Positions 1 to 17,500 of a DNA stretch of 17,500 nucleotides are shown here, piece by piece. The DNA is taken from positions 5,959,219 to 5,976,718 of the forward strand of contig OZ026549.1 in assembly GCA_964020155.1 (NCBI GenBank), in the 5' to 3' direction. The stretch is from Chondrilla cf. caribensis (Eukaryota; Porifera; Demospongiae; Chondrillida; Chondrillidae). The notes beneath the pieces were generated by a model. It worked only from the letters and a program-made list of their open reading frames with translations. It did no database searches and was not told the DNA's origin. The translations under genes were made by a program, and so were the position numbers. Positions within the stretch are counted from its first letter, which is position 1; each line of letters starts with the position of its first letter.

Positions 1-7631
<7,631 letters not shown>

Positions 7632-8054
7632 TATAAAAATATTTATTGTTTAATGATTTTGAATTGTAATTTAATTGTAGACTCATTTTCATCTGATGTG
7701 TTTGGATTTTTTATTGATTTATATCTATATTGTATTTACAGGGTTTATTGCGTAGATTCTGTATTGTATATTATTGACTGTTTGAAAATGAGTTCTGTGT
7801 TCAGGAGTGCCTTTTTTAAATTAAGTCTAATCCATGATTTAAAAGAGACCATCTTCAGTTACTGCGTTTGTGTCCCTCATGACTCACCGCCTATATACTA
7901 TTGTATGACGTATTGCGTGCTACTATGAATATCGTTATCGGTTCCCGCCGCGTCATAGAATTGTTAATGATAGGGTTCTCCTCAATACACAGGAGGCATC
8001 AGCCGGATTTCGTCAAGTCAAGGAAAGTGGAGTTTATGAACGGCCACAGGAATT
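7632..8054 (+). promoter_or_regulatory. INPP4 3' UTR and CNOT7 promoter/5' UTR region
   Basis: This 423-nt space separates the INPP4 stop from the CNOT7 start. The left 200 nt are AT-rich and probably INPP4 3' UTR; TATAAA at 7632 is too close to the stop to be a likely poly(A) signal, and no AATAAA is present. The right part has promoter-like elements: TGACTCA (AP-1 type) at 7880-7886, TATATA at 7892-7897, TGACGTA (CRE-like) at 7906-7912 and TTCCCGCC (E2F-like) at 7942-7949. CACAG at 7988-7992 could be the acceptor of a 5' UTR intron. All site calls are by consensus only. Confidence 0.4.
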
Positions 8055-10170
8055 ATGTCTGGGGAAGAAGAGATTGTAGATGTCTGGGGAGAGAATCTAG
8101 AAGAAGAATTCGACAAGATCAGACAGATAATTGTTAGCTATCCTTACGTTGCGATGGTGAGTTTTAGTCAAAGTAAACAGATAAAATAGACCTTAAATTC
8201 ATTGTCTATTCGTCGCAATAGGATACAGAATTCCCAGGTGTAGTTGCGCGGCCGTATGGAGAGTTTAAGGGACCATCAGATTATCAGTACCAGCTTTTGA
8301 AAACGAATGTGAATATGCTAAAGATTATTCAATTGGGCATCACCTTCTACGACAGGCAAGGCAAGAGGAGGCCCGGGACGTCAACGTGGCAGTTTAATTT
8401 TCGGTTCAGTTTATCGTGAGTGTACACAGCAGCACTACATGCCACCCTGTTGCTATAGAAACCTTCAATTGTAGAGACATGGCACACATCTGTGGACCAC
8501 ATTTCCATTGTCACCCGATCACCTGAAAGTACACGATACATTAGTGTTATCAATGGTCCGCAGAATTCAATCTTTTGATAGAAACAGTGTCATTTAATGG
8601 ACTTATAGCTGTTGTTTACAGTTGCCAAGGTGACAGACCATCACACACAAACACAGAAAAGGCTGTACATTATTGTTGCCGCCGTATGTGTGTTTGTAGG
8701 AAACGGGAATGCATGGTGAACTTTGATGCTCTACTAGTGCCATGCGTTGGAGCGATGGACTGTATCACCACCATTGGGGACTGTGTACTGTGTACTCCAT
8801 GGTGTTGTGGTCAGTACGCTGACAGTCTATACTACCGGCTCTTGTATTTGTACATTGTAGAAGACTCAATAGCACATTGTCCTCATTTGTACGACTCTAT
8901 AGCACCTCAATTAGCCCAGCATCAGGATACCTATATCTTGGTGGGCGCCTAGTATAGTAGCCCCCAGGGCTAAAGGCTCACCCACGTTAAATAAGATTCC
9001 ATATCCATATCCACTATCCACTTATGATGTGTCCCCTCCCCTGCAATGTAGAGATGATATGTATGCCCAAGACTCGATAGACATGCTGAACGGTGCTGGG
9101 ATTGACTTCAAGCTGCACGAGGAGGGAGGCATTGATCCTGTACACTTTGCAGAGCTGATGATGATGTCTGGGTTGGTACTGACCAACAAGGTCAATTGGA
9201 TAGCCTTTCACAGGTTAGTCTGTGTCCCTCCATTGCCAGTTTCATAGTACTTGCACACAGACAATACACACACGTGTACGAACAGATGTTACACACATTC
9301 CATACCTACATGTCGCATTTATTGTGTTAGTGGTCCCTTGTATATGTATGTGTGTTCATTTCATGCTCATGATCTACTCACAGTCAGTATGATTTTGGAT
9401 ACTTGATGAAAGTGTTAACTGGTGAAGACTTGCCAGAAACTGAAAATGGGTTCTTCGAGTTGATGTCCTTCTACTTCTCCCGTGTGTATGATGTGAAATA
9501 TCTCATGAAAAGTTGTAAGAATTTGAAAGGAGGTCTTCAAGATGTGGCAGATCAACTGGATGTGAGTACAAGTGTGTGTGTGTGGGGGGGGGGGGGAGAT
9601 TAGTGTGTTTAACATAATCCTTCTATTCTATACTCTCAGTTGGAGCGAATCGGTCAACAACATCAGGCTGGTTCTGACAGTTTGATCACTGGAGAGGCTT
9701 TCTTCAAAATGAAGAATGTAAGTTGGGTAGAGTGGGAGGTGTGTTGTAGACCCATGGACCTGTGGGTAATCCGATATTTGTAAGTTGTGGTGCAGAGTAC
9801 AAGCTGTGGTCAACTGATGAATGTATGTGAACACAGCGGTGTCTGGTGCTAGTGAAGAGGTTGATAATCACTATTCCTTTGATCATGTCTCACCTCTAAC
9901 ACGCTAATCCACTCTGGACTTGGAAATATGTTCCACCCTCAGTACTCTCTCAGATTGTAAACCTACAATTTCATGCTCCACACTAAGGCTCGTGTGTACA
10001 TATACATACATATACACCAACAGAATATCATTGATCCTCACACCTACCCTCTTATTTAGGTGTTCTTCGATGATGATATCGATGACTCCAAATACTGCGG
10101 CCACCTCTACGGATTGGGCAGTACATACTCCTCATCAAATGGAAATGGATACACAGTCTTAGAAAGCTGA
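8055..10170 (+). CDS. CNOT7: CCR4-NOT deadenylase subunit CNOT7/CNOT8 (CAF1/POP2), complete, 6 coding exons
   Basis: DEDD-type 3'-5' exoribonuclease that shortens mRNA poly(A) tails within the cytoplasmic CCR4-NOT complex. Exons: 8055-8156, 8222-8415, 9052-9213, 9384-9561, 9640-9717, 10060-10170. They total 825 nt, 274 aa plus TGA; human CNOT7 is about 285 aa. Phases match at all joins. The metal-binding residues are all present: D35 and E37 in the [11 protein letters not shown] block, D156 in YDFGYL, D225 in HQAGSDSL. These are five positions earlier than in human, so the N-terminus is five residues shorter. [18 protein letters not shown] and [10 protein letters not shown] are strongly conserved. 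The last 16 residues ([16 protein letters not shown]) form a Ser/Asn-rich tail that diverges from vertebrates, as is usual. ATG 8055 is chosen because [11 protein letters not shown] aligns with the family start and upstream frames lack similarity. CNOT7 and CNOT8 are vertebrate duplicates, so one name is a convention. Confidence 0.95.
8416..9051 (+). other. CNOT7: CNOT7 intron 2, 636 nt, the longest in this gene
   Basis: Donor GTGAGT at 8416, acceptor TGCAATGTAG ending 9051. It contains no tandem array. It holds a 125-codon Cys-rich open frame (8575-8952) with no recognised similarity. Retention would stop the CNOT7 frame at once (TCG TGA across the donor). Confidence 0.6.
9562..9639 (+). repeat. 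CNOT7: Short CNOT7 intron with (GT)n followed by 13 G
   Basis: The intron opens GTGAGTACAA, then a short GT repeat, then an uninterrupted G13 run at 9584-9596, about 22 nt inside the intron. It is 78 nt long. The same compound motif occurs just inside the INPP4 intron that begins at 6935. Confidence 0.85.
9718..10059 (+). other. CNOT7: CNOT7 intron 5, 342 nt, unique sequence
   Basis: Donor GTAAGT, acceptor CTTATTTAG. Apart from a small ACATATACATACATATACA stretch near 9998 I see no repeat, RNA gene or coding signal. Confidence 0.6.
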
Positions 10171-10755
10171 TAGCGGAGAGATAGAGGCATATTCTCTATT
10201 CTTTTGTATACTCACACTTTCTATAAAATGATAGCTTATTTTGCACGTATGTTACAGTATAGGAAGAAGACATCTTATCTCTTGTTATTGTCATTGTCTG
10301 TGTTTGTTTGTTTGTTTGTCCGTCACTCCCAATGCAAGCCGTCATGCTTGCCTTTATAACCGAATATTATTATATGTGTCAACAGGCATTATTGTGTGTA
10401 ATATTTATTTGTGCAAACTGTCATTCAGTGCATGTTATTATCTATGGTTGGTTATTATGAAATTGGCCATTAGTACCAGTTGGAAGATGAGTGTGTTCCT
10501 CTTCACACACAACTGTCTGTCAGGTCCAGGTGGTGTGCAGTCGTTAGGTGAATTTGTGCATTCTCTACACTTTCATATTATATAATAGAAATATTCGAAG
10601 TAAGATTATATATATTATTATCTTTAATATTAATAATACACAAAATGATCTTATGATAAATGAATTGTATTATTTCCAAATGGACAATAGCTTTATGGAG
10701 AATTTTGTTCAATAAACTCGTGCAGGAAATTGTGTTACCATAGCAACACAATAAT
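10171..10755. other. Convergent 3' intergenic region between CNOT7 and ABCE1
   Basis: 585 nt between the two stop codons, which face each other. The sequence is AT-rich with a (TTTG)n stretch at about 10303-10319. On the plus strand AATAAA lies at 10711-10716, 541 nt past the CNOT7 stop. On the minus strand ATTAAA (plus-strand TTTAAT at 10623-10628) lies about 130 nt past the ABCE1 stop, and AATAAA (plus-strand TTTATT at 10404-10409) lies about 350 nt past it. If these signals are used, the two 3' UTRs overlap. No other gene is seen. Confidence 0.5.
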
Positions 10756-14495
<3,740 letters not shown>

Positions 14496-14563
14496 TTTAC
14501 CACATACACGTGGGACAACACGTGCTCCTCATGTGACGAACCCAGGGCGGGTAAACAAACGAG
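14496..14563. promoter_or_regulatory. Divergent promoter shared by ABCE1 and DNAAF6
   Basis: The start codons of two oppositely transcribed genes are separated by only 68 bp. Within it are two perfect CACGTG E-boxes (14507-14512 and 14519-14524), an M-box/CLEAR-like TCATGTGA (14529-14536) overlapping a TGACG half-site, and GTAAACA, a perfect forkhead core, at 14551-14557, seven bases before the DNAAF6 ATG. No TATA box is seen. Both 5' UTRs must be very short or part of the promoter lies inside the opposing transcript. The protein-binding roles are inferred from consensus alone. Confidence 0.75.
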
Positions 14564-15552
14564 ATGGACACTAACGGTATTTTATTATTGTCTGATTTGC
14601 TGAAAGACCCGGAGAAGGAATGCGATGATATTGAGGTAACTGTTCAATCAGTATTGCTCCTTCAGCAACATCGAGTTTAATTTGTATTTATTCTGTATTC
14701 GACAGAGCTCGGGACCCAAAGCTTCGCCCTACCAAACTCCGGGAGCCATAGGAGTGCAAGTACCAAAGGATGCTCCGCCCAGTAAGTGCCTCAGCTTAAC
14801 GTGGTTGAAGAACGAAGAGTTGAAGTCCATGTTCAATGTAAATTGAAGTAGCACAAAGCATGTAGTCATTAAACATTGTTCTAAGGGTAACATTGAAAGG
14901 CTCAATCGATATTATATGGGATCCTCATATTATTGTCACAGTATTTAACACATTAAAGAACAATATGAATGTAATATAGTAATGGAGGTTGGAGTAAATA
15001 AATGATAACAAAGTTAACCTAATGTATATTATTGTTGTGGCTAGATAATAAGTACCAACTGGACCTGACGAAAAAAGAAATTTGGTCAACAGAGGAGGTC
15101 CCAACACAGTTGGATAGAGCTATTGACGATCCCAGACTAGTACCAGAGTGAGTCCCATCACAAGTAACTGCATGGACTGTCCACATCTCTGCATGTATGT
15201 GTGTACTTGATGTCTAACAGTCTCTGATGTTTACATAGACATATACCTAAATACATGAATGTGTGTTTCTGTTTCTGTACATTCCAACATGCCAAGTAGG
15301 TGCATTGTGCACAGATTGACATAGTGTACATGAGCTAGGGACTAAGTGAAGTGTATCTGTTTTCCAGGGGTGTGTACTAACCAGGAGTATGCACCAACCA
15401 GGAGTGTGTACTAGCCAGTGTACTTGCTGAATATAGTATACATCTTGGTCTGCATCTATGTCTCGCCTTTTCAACTCAATTACCAATCAAATGCAAACAC
15501 TATTAGTGATCATTTTCTATTGCCATTGAGGTATTTTCATCATTTTATGCAA

Positions 15553-15593
<41 letters not shown>

Positions 15594-16199
15594 CCATCTA
15601 TGTATTGTGCTTTACAGTGGTGTGCACTAGTCTTTTGTAGCCAGATCTACACTCTGGTACAACCACTGGTACCATCGCACATAGAATCATAAGGTTGTAA
15701 TGTGATATGTCAGCACCTTTGTTCCGGCACTAGCATGATCTATGCCTCTCTGGTGCTAGGTATGATGTAAAATTTAAGCAAGCAGTAACACCAGAAGATG
15801 TGTTTTTGGGGATGGGGAACAAAACGACTTCAACGGCATCGTGTGAAGACCTGGTCGTGAGTGTGTAGTTGTAATGTCTCCAACAGAGCGATTTATGAGA
15901 TCTATTCTGTTGTATCCCTTTCAGATTACCATTACACTTCCAGATACTGAATATAAAGATATCGATCTTGATGTAACTGAGAATTTTCTGGATTGTCAAA
16001 CCCCAAAATAGTAATTATTCATTGTTGGCTATCTTCAAAGCTCTGGTAACCACCCTCCCTTCCTTCCTGTAGCCGTCTTGGTCTGCATCTCCCACATTCA
16101 GTGGACCACAGGAATGGGAAAGCGCAGTGGTTATCAGCCCGGAACATGCTGCACGTCTCATTGCCCATGATCAGGCAGCTGGACTACCTCAACTTCTAG
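14564..16199 (+). CDS. DNAAF6: Dynein axonemal assembly factor 6 (DNAAF6, PIH1D3), complete, 6 coding exons
   Basis: Cytoplasmic HSP90 co-chaperone of the PIH1 group needed to preassemble ciliary outer and inner dynein arms. Exons: 14564-14635, 14706-14781, 15045-15147, 15760-15856, 15925-16010, 16073-16199. They total 561 nt, 186 aa plus TAG, against 214 in human; the shortfall is in the poorly conserved N-terminus. All phases match. Conserved blocks are EIWSTEEVP (human DIWNSEEIP), YDVKFKQAVTPEDVFLGMGN, then SCEDLVITITLPDTEYKDID, DCQTPKYRLGLHLP and the C-terminal MIRQLDYLNF (human MKRELDIANFF). The C-terminal half is the CS/p23-like fold typical of this protein. It is divergently arranged with ABCE1 and is followed 277 nt later by the thymosin start. 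Confidence 0.93.
15148..15759 (+). other. DNAAF6: DNAAF6 intron 3, 612 nt, with a (GT)n repeat
   Basis: Donor GTGAGT at 15148, acceptor TGGTGCTAG ending 15759. It contains a diverged short repeat of the form GTGTACTAACCAGGA at about 15369-15420 and a (GT)n tract at 15556-15590. No gene is recognised in it. Confidence 0.65.
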
Positions 16200-16220
16200 G
16201 TCGAATATTCTATGAATATT

Positions 16221-16226
16221 ATTAAA
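16221..16226 (+). terminator. DNAAF6: Candidate DNAAF6 poly(A) signal ATTAAA
   Basis: ATTAAA occurs 22 nt past the DNAAF6 stop codon and is the only good hexamer before the next gene. If used, the 3' UTR would be under 60 nt, consistent with the tight spacing here. Confidence 0.4.
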
Positions 16227-16261
16227 ATGGTTGTCATGGAGGTTTTTGTTGTCATAGTAGC

Positions 16262-16675
<414 letters not shown>

Positions 16676-16922
16676 AATAAGCTGTTTGCAATGATTGTAC
16701 AGTATTTTGACCACTGTTCTTGATTTTGTTTTTGTGGTGTATCTAGAATTAGTGTAGTTTTGTTATTCAAATCAGATTTACAGAATTTTCTCCTAAATTA
16801 TTTGACTTGCATTATTTCGAATGAACATGATTCGGTCGTTCGACTGTTTGATTATAATATAGATAGCGCGTTTGCATATTATCATAAGAGTGTGCTGATA
16901 AGCCACTGGAGGTCGGAAACCC
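16676..16922 (+). other. Thymosin 3' UTR and PRCP upstream region
   Basis: 247 nt between the thymosin stop and the PRCP start. It is AT-rich, without a perfect AATAAA. TTTGCATA at about 16872-16879 resembles an octamer element. Both the thymosin 3' end and the PRCP promoter must lie here. No further gene is seen. Confidence 0.5.
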
Positions 16923-17441
16923 ATGATGAGAGTGTGTGTTGCGTTAGCTACATTATCTCTTCTAAGAGGTATCTTCGGTGAGTTTGTGAGTAGTCCCAAG
17001 TATAACTACGAAATAAAGTTTTATCCTCAACACGTAAGTTTATATTCATTTGCACCTGAACAGTAAGCTTATATTGCTCCAGTACTTGTTAGCCTATAAC
17101 TATCTCGTGTTTTAGTTGGACCACTTCAATTTTGGAGACGATAGAAAGTTTCATCAAAGGTACCTTATCAGCTCATCTTCCTGGAAACCGAACGGACCTA
17201 TTTTCTTCTACTGTGGGAATGAGGGTGACATAGAATGGTTCTGTAACAACACAGTGAGTGCTCATCCAGGCTGTGTAATTATCAGTGATCAAATCAATTT
17301 CTTTGGTTTATCTAATCAATTTACAATTATCCCTGCTAGGGTTTGATGTGGGATATTGCCCCTAAATTCAATGCCATGATTGTGTTCGCAGAACATCGCT
17401 ATTACGGTCAATCTCTTCCATTTGGGAAGGATTCTTACAAA
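16923..17441 (+). CDS. PRCP: Lysosomal Pro-X carboxypeptidase (PRCP, family S28), first three coding exons, cut by the window end
   Basis: Secreted/lysosomal serine carboxypeptidase that removes a C-terminal residue after proline. Exons: 16923-17033, 17116-17253 and 17340-17441 (last end uncertain); introns are phase 0. ATG 16923 gives a signal peptide (MMRVCVALATLSLLRGIFG) followed by YNYEIKFYPQH, which leads into LDHFNFGDDRKFHQRYL. Then come GNEGDIEWFCNNT and, after the next splice, GLMWDIAPKFNAMIVFAEHR and YYGQSLPFG. WFCNNTG separates PRCP from DPP7, which reads WAFANNS in this block. The catalytic Ser, Asp and His are encoded further right, outside the window. The frame after FGKDSYK runs into a stop without similarity, so exon 3 probably ends at 17441 at a weak donor (GTCAGA). 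The first exon is supported by its signal peptide, its donor GTAAGT and homology of the YFxQ-type segment. Confidence 0.9.
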
Positions 17442-17500
17442 GTCAGAAGCCATTTTCAACATGAATTAAAAACATGGTCACCACTAATGTGATTGTCCTG

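Noticed and set aside
16760..16981. 73-codon plus-strand frame before PRCP
   Set aside because: Overlaps the PRCP signal-peptide exon in another frame. The PRCP frame gives a signal peptide, a good donor and homology, while this one gives none.

Overview
This is eukaryotic nuclear DNA, almost certainly from an animal with a compact genome. Six spliced protein-coding genes sit in 17.5 kb. Introns are short (about 60 to 600 nt) with ordinary GT-AG ends, distances between coding regions run from 68 to about 585 nt, and the introns are rich in microsatellites and minisatellites. A ciliary dynein-assembly factor, a beta-thymosin and a type I/II-like inositol polyphosphate 4-phosphatase point to a ciliated metazoan. 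Compactness and abundant intronic minisatellites would suit a sponge or another early-branching invertebrate, but that is only a guess. All gene models were assembled by hand: exons were joined where reading frame, splice-site dinucleotides, intron phase and remembered family sequence agreed.

Layout. (1) 1-7631, +: 3' part of an INPP4 gene, 21 coding exons, 5' end outside the window. (2) 8055-10170, +: CNOT7/8-type (CAF1) deadenylase, 6 coding exons, 274 aa. (3) 14495 down to 10756, -: ABCE1 (RLI1), 14 coding exons, 610 aa, tail-to-tail with CNOT7. (4) 14564-16199, +: DNAAF6 (PIH1D3), 6 coding exons, 186 aa, head-to-head with ABCE1 with only 68 nt between start codons. (5) 16476-16675, +: single-repeat thymosin beta, 41 aa, with a probable noncoding first exon. 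(6) 16923 to the right edge, +: lysosomal Pro-X carboxypeptidase (PRCP, peptidase family S28), first three coding exons, cut by the window end.

In the three complete multi-exon genes and in thymosin the exon phases close exactly to a whole number of codons. The INPP4 part does the same from base 3 to the stop. This internal check is independent of homology.

The genes do not form an obvious pathway: phosphoinositide dephosphorylation, mRNA deadenylation, ribosome recycling, axonemal dynein assembly, actin-monomer sequestration and lysosomal proteolysis. The ABCE1/DNAAF6 pair shares a tiny divergent promoter with two E-boxes, an M-box-like element and a perfect forkhead core next to the DNAAF6 start.

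I found no new multi-gene system, mobile element, RNA gene or CRISPR array. The most unusual feature is in the INPP4 introns: a 19-bp minisatellite that is a tandem amplification of the 5' splice site itself (19 consecutive GTGAGT donors), several other splice donors that open straight into GT repeats, and a paired (GT)n-G13 motif just inside introns of two different genes.
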